DNA of 64,000 bases from Limnephilus marmoratus (GCA_917880885.1 OU862913.1:27847286-27911285), one strand, 5' to 3'. Shown: positions 1 to 10,966, counted from the stretch's first letter. The notes: generated from the letters alone by a model not told the origin. A program made the numbers and translations.

Positions 1-115
1 TCACCCCAATGTCATATGTCACCCCTAGGTCATAGGTCACCCCGTTCGCTACGTTTGATAATTTAGCAGGGATATCTGGGTTCATTGGGCGAGGTTTGTC
101 TTGTAGTTTTATTTC
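1..115 (+). repeat. Edge copy of the SINE-K / 18-bp tandem repeat
   Basis: The first 45 bases are tandem 18-bp units (reverse complement of GGGGTGACCTATGACCTT). They continue into the conserved block around CTACGTTTGATAATTTAGCAGG and TGGGTTCATTGGGCGAGG. The same arrangement lies in opposite orientation at 47881-48590. The repeat starts outside the window, so its full length is unknown. Confidence 0.7.
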
Positions 116-1191
116 AGTCGTGTGGCCTAAAGAACACTCGTTTCCTTTAATGCTGCAGCTCTTTCTTACACATTAAATAATAATGAGACAAAATACGTGT
201 GACTGATTTCTCCAAAGTACTACTTTTTCCTTGCGTTTCATTTTCTTTATTCGTGTGAGGGAGATTTATGATAATGATTGCATGTTTCCTTTGGGAGAGG
301 GGGGGGGGGGTGCAGAAATACGTTCACCGTTTATCTCATTTTTTACTGTTGTTGTTTAGTGTATAAGAAAGATCTGCTGCGTTATGTATCATGGGGCCGC
401 TACCCGCATTTCTACCGATTTCTTACATATCTCCCTTAAACATTTGAAGTTTTTAGGTTCTTAAAAAAATATATGTTATTTTTGAAGATAATATCTATAC
501 ATTCCACACACCGAAATGCAAATTATATGAAATTCCCTCGTTAGAAAAAAATCGCAAAGTTTTCTCCGAAAATAATTATAAACACGTTTGTTTCAGTTAT
601 TTTACAAGTTATAATTGAGAAAAAATTCACGATATTTCTTTAAATGATACTTAAGATATGTTCCACGACATTTTTGCTCTATTTTAAACGAGTCGTGTTT
701 TATTAAACAATTTTCGCATCGATTTTGTCGCTCTAAATGTTATCGAGCTCCTCTAACATTCGTAATTTCATATCTCTCCATCTTCTTCTTTTTGAGCCCG
801 GTTGCGGCGCCTTAAGAACAAAACCATCATGATTAAAGTTGAATGTTTTTGAATTTTTGGAATTTACTCGCACTTCAATATTATCCTTGTTACTATATTC
901 CATACTTTCAAAATTATGAGCAAGGCTAGTAGTATTGTAGGGGTCTACGGATACGTCACGGTGCGGTGTGTAAGAGACATGCAAGAAAATTATGATTTTT
1001 TTTCTTTGGAGGAAATAGACCTACGTATATTCTGTATCTCATCTTTCGAAAGAGCTGTAGCATTACTGTGATAAGGAACGTATGTGTATTGCCTTATTTT
1101 GCCGTCACGGCAACGTAATCGTAAATCGTCACGGTAATTATAAAAGCGTTCAATGTCTAATTGACCGTTAGTAAAATAAATCTCTATCTCT
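116..1191. other. AT-rich non-coding DNA, partly repetitive
   Basis: No credible coding exon is visible. Bases about 230-420 resemble 16980-17120 and 40400-40570: a GTGTGAGGGAGAT block, a G-rich run, ACGTTCACCG, then GTGTAAGAAAG. This looks like the inside of a dispersed Helitron-like repeat. The short open frames at 733-984 and 990-1202 show no recognisable domain. Confidence 0.5.
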
Positions 1192-1398
1192 TCTCTACAC
1201 ATTATAAATTAAAGTCCTCCGCATCGTCTGTCTGTCTGTTTGTTCGCGATAAACTGAAAAACTACTGTACGGATTTTCATGCGGTTTTCACCAATAGTTA
1301 AGAGTGTTTCGTGAGGAAGGTTTAGGTATGTAATTTGTCTGGGATTTGTGTAAATTGGTTGAAACATAACAATAATTATTAGAAGTGTCGGAAAAAGT
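1192..1398 (+). mobile_element. Helitron 5' end fragment
   Basis: The fragment begins TCTCTACACATTATAAATT and carries the family blocks TCTGTCTGTCTG, TTCGCGATAAACT and TTTTCATGCGGTTTTCACC, also seen at 14261, 50190, 50682 and 63450. The related copies at 15140 and 50837 end in a hairpin followed by CTAG, the Helitron hallmark. Here only the 5' part remains, running straight into the inverted repeat of transposon copy A at 1399. Confidence 0.7.
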
Positions 1399-1910
1399 CC
1401 TAACGTCTAGGTGGTGAGCTAGGGGGGGGAGGGGGGGGGGGGGAAGGTCACAAATTTCCGGTTTCCGTTTATATCTGGAAAACGGTGCGATGCAAACGAA
1501 ATTTCATTTAGAACAAGTAAAAGCTCGTAAAATTATCTACAACTTTTATTCTATACGTAATTTACGAAATCCCTTCCGTTTTTTAGTTATACGCTCCACA
1601 AACGTACATATTTTCGAAAAAAATCATTTACCACACATTTTTCATCAAACACTCCTTCATATCGTCTAAAATATTCATCATAGAAAGAAGTTTATTTAAA
1701 AGAAGTTGTAGAAAATTTAATTCCCTCTTAGAATATGTGTACACATGTAAATTAATCTCCAACCAGTATATATTTACAGAAATTTTAAGGTTTTTCGTAA
1801 AATGTCGTCATTTTCAGAAAAGTTTTTTTTTATCTTATTACTGACACACAACTTTTGTTTGTTCGCCTAATAATACTCTTATGTGTGACCACGCTTTAAA
1901 GCCAGTTATT
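1399..1910. repeat. Left terminal inverted repeat of copy A
   Basis: The repeat has a G-rich run after GGTGGTGAGCTAGG, then AACGGTGCGATGC, TACAACTTTTATTCTATACG, CATATCGTCTAAAATATTCA and TCTTATTACTGACACACAA. The blocks occur in the same order at 33050-33560 and in reverse at 13021-13560 and 35507-36000. The outer 60-80 bases present in the other copies are missing here. Confidence 0.8.
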
Positions 1911-2587
1911 CATCTTCTTCTTGTGCCTTGTCCGTTCAACGGACGTTGGCTATCATATTGGCTATGCGGACTTTGTTTACTGCGGCCCGGAACAGCTCCA
2001 CGGTAGACTGGCCAAACCACTGTCTCAGGTTTTTCAGCCATGAGGTTCTCCTTCTTCCAGGGCCCCGTCTTCCGGCAATCTTTCCCTGCATTATGAGATG
2101 CAGGATCTCATACTTCTCTGGATGTCTCATCACGTGTCCAAGATATTGAAGTTTTCGGATTTTTATGGTTTTAATTACTTCCTTTTCTTTATTCATCCGA
2201 ACCATAACATCTTCATTTGTGACCCTGTCCATCCAGCTTATTTTAAGTATTCTTCTATAGATCCACATCTCGAATGCCTCAAGTCGCCTAATTAATTCTT
2301 CAGTAAGCGTCCATGCTTCCATTCCATAAAATAATATTGAAAACACGTAGCATCTGACCATTCGCATTCGTAATCCAAGGTTGAGATCATGACTGCAGAA
2401 CATTTTTTTTCATGCGGATAAAGGTTGCACGAGCTTGCTCAATGCGGCATTTGATTTCAACTGAAGGATCCCATCTATCATTTACATTGCAGCCCAAGTA
2501 TTCAATACTTTGTACCTTCTCCAGTTTTGTTCCAGCAATATAAAGATGTTCATCCAATGCGTTATTTTTGCTTATGAGCATGTATAT
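1911..2587 (-). pseudogene. 5'-truncated RTE-type LINE (reverse transcriptase C-terminus) with 8-bp target duplication
   Basis: On the minus strand two frames (2581-2387 and 2403-1936) encode the region after the reverse transcriptase core, with motifs YLGCNVND, FYGMEAWTLT, YLGHVMRH and GRRGPGRRRTSWLKNL, typical of RTE-type LINEs. A frameshift near 2400 separates them. The 3' end is a short AAG-rich tail. CAGTTATT flanks the insert at 1903-1910 and 2588-2595, which fixes the boundaries and shows that it landed inside transposon copy A. It is 5' truncated and not functional. Confidence 0.85.
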
Positions 2588-2692
2588 CAGTTATTATAAA
2601 GCAGATAAAAATCATATTACTTGAAAAATTTTTAATTGTATTTTATAATGATTGTTACGTTACAAAAGATAAAGAATAGAGTCCTTTATTCC

Positions 2693-3234
2693 TGTTGCGA
2701 GGAGTTAGTGAATTGGGTCCCAGTGCACAGCTCGCCGCACCGCCCCCTCTCCGCACGCGGAGGTCCGTGGCCCTAGTGCCAATCGGCACCCGGCATTCAT
2801 TCAACCGCTTGCCCCTGGCGCGACAACAGTGTCCAAGTAATTGCGCTATGGCGCTCTCCGAAATTCTAGACTCGTGATTGTTTCCATAATGTGTATTGTG
2901 CACGAGAAGGCTCCAGCCCACCAGTAGCCTGTCTGACGACTACCTCATTTCCTGCTTTGTGAGTAAAATGAATCTTTGCCCCCTCTTGTGTGCTACATCC
3001 CGCGTTTAAATTCACTAACACGTGTGGAGAGTTGAAAGAGAGAAGTTCCCCGCCATGTTAGAATACTAGTCCTAGCAAGTACCCATGTGTAGTTTGCCGA
3101 GGCTGGCAATTGTAAAACCCTGTCTCCTTCTAAATGAATAAACCCTTTACGTGCAAAACTGTGTTCTGATTGAGGAAAGAGACCTGGAGATTATGAGGAA
3201 AGGAGGAGGAGGAATTCACAAGCGAACCACAACA
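2693..3234. mobile_element. Possible solo LTR
   Basis: This GC-richer block interrupts the sequence shared by copies A and B. It starts TGTTGCGAGG and ends CCACAACA, giving TGTTG/CAACA ends, and contains AATAAACCC about 100 bases before its end, as an LTR polyadenylation region might. I found no matching target duplication and no second copy, so the call is weak. Confidence 0.3.
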
Positions 3235-3912
3235 CTCGCCTTGGTTTTAAGAGGAACCTTGCTTGCGCCGGCTTCCTGAGCTAGTTCTGTTGGCCTATTT
3301 ATTGCGTGTCCTTTCCAGGTTTGGTTTAGCAAATGGCCGTATATGCGGTAATGCTAACATGATAATGATGATTATCTCATGATAATTTAATTATTTGATC
3401 ATAAAATTATACACCTTTATCACTATTCTCAATAATATCATGTTATACTCTCAAATTTATATGGATTCACGTTTTCATCCTATTTGGATGATTGCAAGTT
3501 TTGGAGTCGTCGGAGTCAATAACTTGCTAAGATGCTGTCCGAGTTGGTGAAAAGGCAATGATTGCGATAATGGGCTTGACATTCTCAGACATCAATATGT
3601 CCCACAAAGACCGGGCATTCCCAATGTCTTTTATCAGCTCGTTGATAAAAATTAACAATGAAAAGGTTGCAGTTGACTCAACATTGCTGTCTCAGCGGAT
3701 GTGTATAAGCAAACGATCAGATGAGGATTTGATGAAATTCTTTGAGTATGAGTTGGCCCTATTCCCCTTGGCACTGTTCAATGAAAGTCGGATGCGAAAG
3801 ACAACTAAATCTGTTCTGTATAGCTTATTCAAGCCTACCAAAAAACTGTTCTACTGTCTCAGATGAACATAGTTGTGGACGGAGGATTTCTACTACACAG
3901 AGTAGTTTGGCA

Positions 3913-4879
3913 ATAAACAAAAATTTTAACAAAACAAAAAACGACTTCAAAAATGCACTAAAAAGTAAAAAAATAATTTCGTATTCTTCTGCAGCAATAT
4001 TCAAGGTACGAGGTACGATTGTTATTTTTGGAGTCGGTGTCAGCCAAGGTAGGTTTGTAACTACATACATATTTATAGTTATTGATGAGGCGAGAGGCGA
4101 GAGCGGGGCCGCGGCGTGAGGGGAGCTATCAAGTGAACACGCCGGGCCATGAACATACCTTGGCTGACACCGACTCCAAAAATAACAATCGTACCTACAT
4201 ATTGATGAGTAGAACAAGTAAGTTGATTATTAAGTTGTAGAAGAAAACAAAATAATTTTTTTACTTTTTAGTGCAATTTTGAAGACGTTTTTTATTTTGT
4301 TAAAATTTTTGTTTATTTTTTGATTTTTAGGGAATTTGAAGTACACTAACTAATTTGTCTGAATATGGGTAGACCTATTAAAGACGCTGCTCGTATGAGA
4401 CAGATATTACTTGACTATAACGACGTTACGGTAGGTGACTATCCAGATAGCCTATAAAATATTGGGCCGACAATCGTTAATTTGCTCCTAAGAATTGAAG
4501 AGTTCCGTTACTTTGTCATGGATTCCATAATCAGAACCTTACCAAACTCTCATCAAACTATCCTTGAAGTATATCCATTCCAATAAAAAAGGAATCATCG
4601 AAATCGGTTGGCGTGATATTGAGTTATTCGTCCATTTGTCGCGCACATACTTAATGCAAATTTAAGACTTATTTGGTTTTCTTATGGATGCCATTGTCAG
4701 AACTGAACCAAATTGAAATGGTACCACACGGAAAGCGCCAGCTTTCTAATAAAAAAAAGAATCATCAATATCGGTTCACCCAGTCGAAATTTCTGAGGTA
4801 ACAAACATAAAAAAAAATAAAAATAAAAAAATACAGTCGAATTGAGAACCTCCTCCTTTTTGAAGTCGTTTAAAAAGAT
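3913..4879. mobile_element. Insertion with foldback arms, inside copy A
   Basis: This segment is absent at the matching point of copy B, where VDGGFLLHRV coding continues. It opens with inverted arms 3918-4046 and 4160-4314 sharing ATTGTTATTTTTGGAGTCGG and GTGTCAGCCAAGG. It then has about 550 AT-rich bases with two related blocks (AAAGGAATCATCGAAATCGG and AAAGAATCATCAATATCGG) and ends near GAACCTCCTCCTTTTTGAAG. No coding capacity is visible. The class is unknown and may be mixed. Confidence 0.5.
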
Positions 4880-5217
4880 CCTTCCGTTCACACATCAATA
4901 CCCGTTAAACAGGAAGATTTTTATCCAATCCTTCCAGCAAAAGTAACTTCATCTCCTTACTACAGACAAAGTTTCGGGAGAATGGGAGTACAGACTCTTC
5001 AGGCCACCGATGATGCTGACGTCGTAATCGGAAGACTGTTGTCTCACAATTCTGTGACTGTCGTTGGTGGAGGATGTGGACCTCACTTGATTGCTTCCAC
5101 TCTTCCCACCCAAGATACGCTGCTGCTGAAACCCAGATGCAGTGGTGGATATAGAAGAGGGGGGGCGCGGAGGGTGCGGGCCCCCCCCTTGTCCCCTCCT
5201 TAAATATAAGAAAAACT

Positions 5218-5485
5218 TTCTTCAATCATTCGCTCTACATGTCTAAACCATCTAAGCGTCCTTTTCTTAATCTTACTTATTACGCTTGCACCAGCCTTGC
5301 ATTCGTTTCATATTTTTCTCACACTATCGTACATGGTTTTACCACACATACGCCGCAGGGATCTCAATTCTATAGCATTTAGTTCTTCCTCTGCCAGTTT
5401 CATGCTTCACTGCCATACATCATGGACGGTACCAGCACTCCATTGTGGACTGCTAGCTTCGCTTCTTCGACAGTTTTTTGTTAGC
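5218..5485 (-). pseudogene. RTE-type LINE remnant
   Basis: Minus-strand translation shows the typical end of a LINE reverse transcriptase in pieces: MMYGSEA, then RSLRRMCGKTM, then SKIKKRTLRWFRHVERM, with stops between them. Only the C-terminal part remains, nested in the hAT-like element. Confidence 0.55.
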
Positions 5486-5579
5486 GCCAACGGCGTTCTA
5501 TCCTCCATAAATGCGGAGTTACCTGCATTTACCCTTCTTTCAATATCAGACTCCCCATCTCTCGTAAACATACTTAGAA

Positions 5580-5890
5580 AGGAAATAATGGAAGGAAAAA
5601 GGTATGATAGGTGGTTAAGACTCTCTGTTTAGTGTGTCCAGGAGAAATGGACGGATGAACCTTTCCCTCCCACTGCGATGCGAGGCAATGGGTCGAGAGA
5701 TTCCTGCTGGAGAGGTTAAATAGTCTACCTCAACCAGTCCTTTCCAGCTCGCCACGCAGTACGTGGGCAAACTCAGACATCCCTGCTAAGTTACCAAACT
5801 TAGCGATCCACTTGGGATGACTTATAGCAGAGGTGTTGTTTATCCAATAAATAATTCCCGTGGCGGCGGTACCCACACTCGCCTCCTACA
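5580..5890 (-). repeat. SINE-K copy
   Basis: The segment matches the dispersed family defined by the complete copy at 52678-53012. In plus orientation the blocks are GTGTCCAGGAG, CCTCCCACTGCGATGCGAGG, CATCCCTGCTAAGTTACC, GTGGCGGCGGTACCCAC and CGCCTCC. It is non-coding and truncated at its 3' tail. Confidence 0.6.
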
Positions 5891-6049
5891 TTGGAACTTT
5901 TGCTTCATTCACATTCACACGTCGTTTCATGTAAAGGTACCCTTAACATGGCCCGACTCAAGTATTTGATTCCCTTGATCGTGTAATGCAGCCCTACAGC
6001 TTCCTGTTGCCAGCCAAGTTTTTCAAGCAATCTTCCGAACAGGCCCTCC

Positions 6050-6733
6050 ATTGATATGCTTGGTGTAACCCAAAGTGACCAGCTCAGGTATGGGGGCTCC
6101 ATCGAAGCCAGAGTAAAGTTAGCCTCCCAAAAACTGGGCGTGCTGTACAGGGCCCGCAGAGACTTTAACAGTACACAACTGCTAACCTTGTACAAATCAC
6201 AAGTACGCCCCACGGTTGAATTTGGCAGCCATCTCTGGTCTGGAGCTCCAAAATACCTGAAAAATACCCTCGACTCTGTGCAGAAACGGGCGGTCCGTTT
6301 GATAGATTCTCCCATCTTAACAGACGGACTGCAATCTTTAGAGCACAGGCGTCGGGTGGGAATGCTATCCTTGTTCTACCGGTATTACAATGGAAGATGC
6401 TCCGAGGAACTAGCCTTGATTGATCCCTTCGGCACCGGTGCATAGTCGAGAAACACGCCAAACGCGTGCCCAACATTTGTACACGGTTGACATTTGTCAC
6501 ATGAGAACGGGTCTTTTCTTCGACTCGTTCTTGTGTTCAACAGCTCGGCTGTGGAATGATTTGCCGGCCTCTGTGTTTCCTCCTTCCTACAACATGGGTC
6601 TCTTCAAGACCAATGTTCATTCCTTCCTCTCCTCAAAAAGACCCTCCACACAGCATCCCAGATGACATAGGCCCTGAGGGAAATTATTTTCCTCAGGGCC
6701 TCCTGTGTGGAGTTATTGTAAAAAAAAAAAATT
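6050..6733 (+). pseudogene. LINE-J fragment: reverse transcriptase C-terminus with hairpin tail and poly(A)
   Basis: Two overlapping frames (6056-6445 and 6420-6665) encode the C-terminal part of a non-LTR reverse transcriptase protein: ASQKLGVLYRARRDF, LLTLYKSQVRPTVEFG, GAPKYLKNTLDSVQKRAVRL, and after a frameshift TARLWNDLPASVFPPSYN. The 3' UTR has an inverted repeat, GGCCCTGAGGGAAA facing TTTTCCTCAGGGCC, and ends in poly(A) at 6720-6731. It is 5' truncated. It resembles the Jockey/CR1 group; the exact clade is not settled. Other copies lie at 23390-23870 and 38785-39290. Confidence 0.8.
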
Positions 6734-7277
6734 TAAATGTGCGGTCCGCCAATCTTTAATTTCTTTATTAAAGTGAAAACTTCTTTAGCACCGTTGTGAT
6801 TTGACAAACACATACATCTATATGTTTTAGCCTACGAGAGAATGAGATAGTACCTATAGTCGGTCTCCTCTTTGTGCGGTGCTTCGTATTCTCCCCACTG
6901 TTGTCTACTTTTCAGTTTTCTTAGGTATATCTTTAGCGCCCCCCCTTGAGTTTTTTCTGTATCCGCCACTGCCCAGACGAGGGAAAACCAAAACAATGGC
7001 GCTGTCCACCCAAGAGATGCAGCACCGTGGATTTGAACACATCCTCTTCTTACATTAATTTACCGGCTGCGAAAACATCTGCAACTTTCAGGTGAAGCAA
7101 GGGGGGCTTTTCAAAATTGTGCTTGGAGTCAGAAATCATCAATCAAGCGGCAATGATCTTTTACAACCCCTCCTCTACTCACGACGAGGTTGAAGAGGCT
7201 GGAAATAAATGCTTCCTGAAATGGTATGCGGCGCCAAAAAGACAGACCTCCGTTAAGAGGGCATTACCAGAGAAAGC

Positions 7278-7944
7278 CGGAAATACGTCATTTTCAAAAA
7301 AGTTTTTAGACCTATCGACTCTTTTCCATAAAAAATTATAAATGGATTTCGAAAGATTGTTCTTTTATCTAGCATAGTTATGTAATAAATTTTTAGAATT
7401 TTTTTTAATTTTTAGTATAATAAGGTTATCCCATAGGTCGTTGGCAGATTTGTTAAATTTTCAAAAAAGTTTTTGTATTATACCACACCCATTTCAAATA
7501 ATGTAATCATGCAGTAAAATAAATCAATACATTATCTAGCAAAGTTATGTATTAGAATTTTATTTTTAGTTTCAATAAAATCATTAAAAAATATGTACAT
7601 ACATGTGTTTCTTGACGAAAATTGGTCCATTTGTGTATTTATTTGCGCACTTACAAACTAACATATTTCAGATTTTTTTAACATTCTTATTAAATTTAGA
7701 CATTATTGAAAAATGATAAATACTTATAATCAAAAAATAACTACAAAAAGTACACTATTTTAATAGTTTTATCATCACGCCTTTCAGCATTTTTGGATGA
7801 AGGTATAAATTAAAGCTAATTTGGATTGAAATAAATTCGATATTGAGTTATAATTTAAAAAAGCTGGTACGGAGAATAATTAATCTTTCTCATTGTAACC
7901 GCCCTGCACGATCGGAAGAACAACTTTCGACGAAATGTGGATTT
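7278..7944. repeat. AT-rich repeat segment shared with 30510-30970
   Basis: Bases 7278-7710 are nearly the same as 30530-30970, with shared blocks GTCATTTTCAAAAAAGTTTT, ATGGATTTCGAAAGATTG and CATACATGTGTTTCTTGACG. In copy A it separates the end of the nuclease-like segment from the C-terminal segment. No coding potential is seen. It could be part of a longer version of the transposon or a separate insertion. Confidence 0.6.
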
Positions 7945-8402
7945 TCGTCCGCTGGCTGGTTAAACGCTCTTAACCAGTACCGCTTCCAGTCGTTCACAAG
8001 GTCGGTGGCAAATATGAAGCCTGATGTCAGCTCCCAAGGAGGGATCCAACAGAGAGCGAACCTACCACCAAGTTCAGCAGTGAATTGAGCAGAAAAATGT
8101 ATCAATTACAACAGAAGATCCACGATCCACCAACACCGCAGGTCCTTCTGAAAATGATGTTTTACCGCTGCACCAAGGATTGTGCAACTGGCAAATGTGG
8201 ATACCGAAAAGCAATGCTGACCTGTTCTGCGGCTTGCCTTCGTTGCAAAGGGAGATGCCTCAATAGCGTTCCTGTTGCCGAGGACGACGATGAAAACTTC
8301 GTAGAGCCCATTCAGCAAGAATCATCCACTACTGAGAATGATGATACCATGGATGAACAACGCTTACCAGGACCCTCACGTCCAAAGAGGATGAAAACGT
8401 GA
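7945..8402 (+). pseudogene. Cysteine-rich C-terminal segment of the copy A gene
   Basis: The frame 8085-8402 encodes a cysteine cluster with spacing C-x3-C-x4-C-x8-C-x3-C-x2-C-x3-C (FYRCTKDCATGKCGYRK, then MLTCSAACLRCKGRCLNS). An acidic stretch follows (VAEDDDENFVEPIQQESS), then a basic end, RPKRMKT. Copy B has the same cluster at 34014-33712, so it was part of the element's protein. The cluster resembles zinc-binding CXC-type modules; its role is unknown. The preceding frame (7945-8084) carries ALNQYRFQSFTRSVANMKPD, also conserved in copy B, in a different frame. Confidence 0.65.
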
Positions 8403-8680
8403 ACCCTATATAAAGTTGTTATTGAGTACCAGGGCCGTATTTACACTTTTCATCAGTATAGGCCACCTTATTTGCGCCGCCCCTTCATCCTTCATAGAAG
8501 TTGCTACCTACCATACCACTTGTAGGCTTTTATTAGGTGACACGCAATTTTAAAAATAAATATTTCTTATTTTTTTTATTTTTTTTTTATATTTTTGAAT
8601 GTAGCTATTACTTTGTGGTTATCCATTATAGAAAAATGAAATAATTGAACTTTGTATAAACCACTTATATGATGCGCAAA

Positions 8681-8718
8681 TCCGACCGGTTTCGGAACAA
8701 ACGTTCCTTCGTCAGGGA
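8681..8718 (-). ncRNA. Minimal hammerhead ribozyme core, candidate 1
   Basis: On the minus strand UCC is followed by CUGACGA, a 5-bp stem II (GGAAC/GUUCC, loop GUUU) with one extra A before it, GAAA, the palindrome ACCGGU, then C and GGA. UCC and GGA can pair as a short stem I, and ACCGGU could form stem III only by pairing with itself or a second RNA. This is the layout described for Penelope-like elements. Cleavage would follow GUC. No Penelope coding sequence adjoins this copy. Confidence 0.72.
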
Positions 8719-10389
8719 AAGCTTATACTAATTTGACAGTTTCGAACAATGTTTTATTATGGTAGGGGTGGAGCCGTTGCTAGATAATAAATTATATTTA
8801 TTATATATTTTTCAAAATAAATATTCAAACATACGTTAAGTAGGTATTCAAAAATGAAATAATGAATGAATTATTAGTAAAATAAAAGCGTAACATGAAA
8901 CAAGAATTACAATTTTTTATTTGACAAAATCATTTTTTAATAGCTTCATAGTTGCTTCTATCGTTGCCTCTATAGAAGATCCGAAGAGTAAAGTTTTTCT
9001 TGCGATAATGAAGACCTTTGGTATTTCTTCATTCGCTTTAAACAGGAAAAAATCCTTTCTCCAGAACAATTTGTGGCCGGAGTGCAAAGTGCGACGCGGA
9101 GAGCTATATCCAAGTTCGGGTAAACGTTGGGTAAACATTGCACAGAGAAGGTTTCCTCAAAAACTTTCCTTAAAAAGATTCAGTAATGATGTAGATTCAG
9201 GTTTCTCTGCCGTCTTATTAGAGGAAACGTGACCTTAGAAGTGTACCCATTCCTGAACTAAATTGTTCTAAATCATTGAACAAAAGATTGAGCTTTTTCT
9301 GAGACTCTCTGTGTTGAAAGTTCACCCATTTTAAAAAAAATATTTTTTTTCTTTGAAGTATTATGCCTTATGCCTTCGCATATGCCTTCTCTCTCCAATT
9401 CAGATCTCAGTCAGGAAGTTGTTTCAATACCCTTATTTGATGTTTCGTATATAAAGTTTTTTCTCTTAGGGTCATCTTATTCTGAATTTCGCCCTCATAT
9501 TGCTAAAGTGCGCTCATTTTAATTGAACTTTCTTCGAAATAATCAAAATTTTCTTGCTCTGGTATAATAAACTCGAGAGGGGATCCACAAAAATCAGATA
9601 CCATCAGTACATCAATAGTTGGGCTCTGAATCTGAGCATTCATTTTATTTCCAAAATAGCATTCCAAAATACGATTAGTAACCAAATAAATGTAGCCCCA
9701 CTGCCCAAGCATTTTTTGTGAAATATTCGCACCATAATCGCACGGCGCAATCCGGGAAATAGGCGTAGAGGCTTCAAAAAATTCTTTTTTTTTTCATAAA
9801 TCGATGGTAGAACTATTCAAAAACATTTTCTGAAAATTTCAAACCAAAATTCCACTCCATTTAAAAGTTAAATGCGTTTGAGTGAGTGTCCCTCGGTTGA
9901 ACTACCACTACTTTACTGCCACTTTATTTTCAAACCCTTTTTTCTCGAAACTGCTTTTTCGAATTTGTGTAACCTCTAGCTCCTACAGTTTTTCTTATCA
10001 ATCTTTATTAAACTCAGCACATAGTTTCTTTATATAAATGTGCTCTATTTGAACCCCTTAATACTAAACAATATTTTTATTTTAACAATTTTTATTTGCA
10101 TTAAGTTGTAAATTTTCACATTTCTCAAAAAAATATTCATTTTCTTTTTTTTTTGTAAGAAGTGAGGTTCAAATAGAAGAAACGCTTATAAAAAACAATT
10201 TTTTTTTTGAAAAATTGATTTCGGTTGAAAATTGTCACCTCTATGAGTTACACAAATTGTCCAGCCGGATAGCGACTTATAATACGCGGCAGTTGATATC
10301 TCCGTTATTTTTTGAGGAAAATATTTGAAAATTTTAGAATATACTCTTGAATACATATACGTAAAATGACCGCAAAGTATAAATATATA
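8719..10389. other. AT-rich stretch without recognisable genes
   Basis: The short open frames at 8921-9232 and 9503-9712 show no domain I recognise and no matching copies. Homopolymer runs are frequent. This lies between the 3' coding end of transposon copy A (8402) and its right inverted repeat, so it is probably insertion DNA. Confidence 0.4.
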
Positions 10390-10766
10390 CAGGGTGTTAA
10401 GGGACGTACTTGACATACTTTAACCAGTGATTCCTGACATTATTTGGAGTAAAAAATGTAAATGAAATTTTGGTCTCCGGTGACTTTTTTTGGCAACTTT
10501 TTTTTTTTTTTCAAAAAATTTTTCTTCAAATTCAAACAAAAAAAATTTCTTCAACATGTCGTCACTGGTCACTCAGCCGGGTGTCCGACGAACCCTTTAC
10601 CCCGCCTCCAACTGTTCAACAACTACCATTTTTTTATGTTTTTGTAAAAAAAAAAAAAAAACATCAAAAATGTCACCGGAGACCAAAATTTCATTTACAT
10701 TTTTTACTCCAAATAATGTCAGGAATCACTGGTTAAAGTAAGTCAAGTACGTCCCTTAACACCCTG
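10390..10766. mobile_element. TA-flanked palindromic MITE (mariner-like)
   Basis: Terminal repeats of about 100 bp begin CAGGGTGTTAAGGGACGTAC on both strands and continue through AACCAGTGATTCCTGACATT to GGTCTCCGGTGAC. The element is flanked by TA (10388-10389 and 10767-10768). The centre is A/T-homopolymer DNA with no coding capacity. TA flanks and CAGGGTG ends suit a non-autonomous Tc1/mariner relative. Confidence 0.85.
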
Positions 10767-10849
10767 TATATATACATTTTTTTTTAATTTTTCGAAGAAA
10801 GCTTCTTCGGAAAGGTTATCACTTTGTGATGGCATTATTTATTATAATG

Positions 10850-10966
10850 AAAAGACAAATTACTTTTTACATCACTTTTATTTATACACAATCATGAACA
10901 TCGTTCACGAAACATGTTGTTTGTGTATAAATAAAAGTGATGTAAACATGATGTTATTTGTCTTTT
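10850..10966. repeat. Near-perfect palindrome
   Basis: The left arm, AAAAGACAAAT with ACATCACTTTTATTTATACA, is mirrored by TGTATAAATAAAAGTGATGT with ATTTGTCTTTT. The loop is about 30 bases and centres on ATCGTTCACGAAACATG. It is probably a small foldback element; no flanking duplication was established. Confidence 0.65.

Larger units (their letters stand above)
5140..6971. mobile_element. hAT-like element with 8-bp target duplication
   Basis: The ends are inverted: CAGTGGTGGATATAGAA at the left, and the reverse complement of the right end reads CAGTGGCGGATACAGAA. They are flanked by CCCAGATG (5132-5139) and CCCAGACG (6972-6979), an 8-bp duplication with one change. Both features fit the hAT superfamily. 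The insert splits the nuclease gene of copy A. No hAT transposase is visible; the interior is filled by an RTE remnant, a SINE-K and a LINE-J fragment. Confidence 0.72.
3497..7277 (+). pseudogene. Broken PIN/XPG-like nuclease gene of transposon copy A
   Basis: Three separated stretches align with the minus-strand gene of copy B. 3497-3912 encodes SKRSDEDLMKFFEYELALFP and, across a frameshift, VDGGFLLHRVVWQ. 4880-5131 encodes an acidic stretch, QATDDADVVIGRLL, followed by SVTVVGGG, which looks like the metal-binding acidic cluster of PIN/XPG nucleases. 6980-7277 begins in the decayed TGCDTT motif (here TGCEN after a stop) and continues with ESEIINQAAMIFYNP. Foreign DNA separates the pieces (3913-4879 and 5140-6971). 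No intact reading frame remains. The nuclease assignment rests on motifs and is inference. Confidence 0.6.

Noticed and set aside
2693..3234. Firm solo LTR call
   Set aside because: TG/CA ends and AATAAA fit, but no target duplication or second copy was found; kept only as a weak feature.
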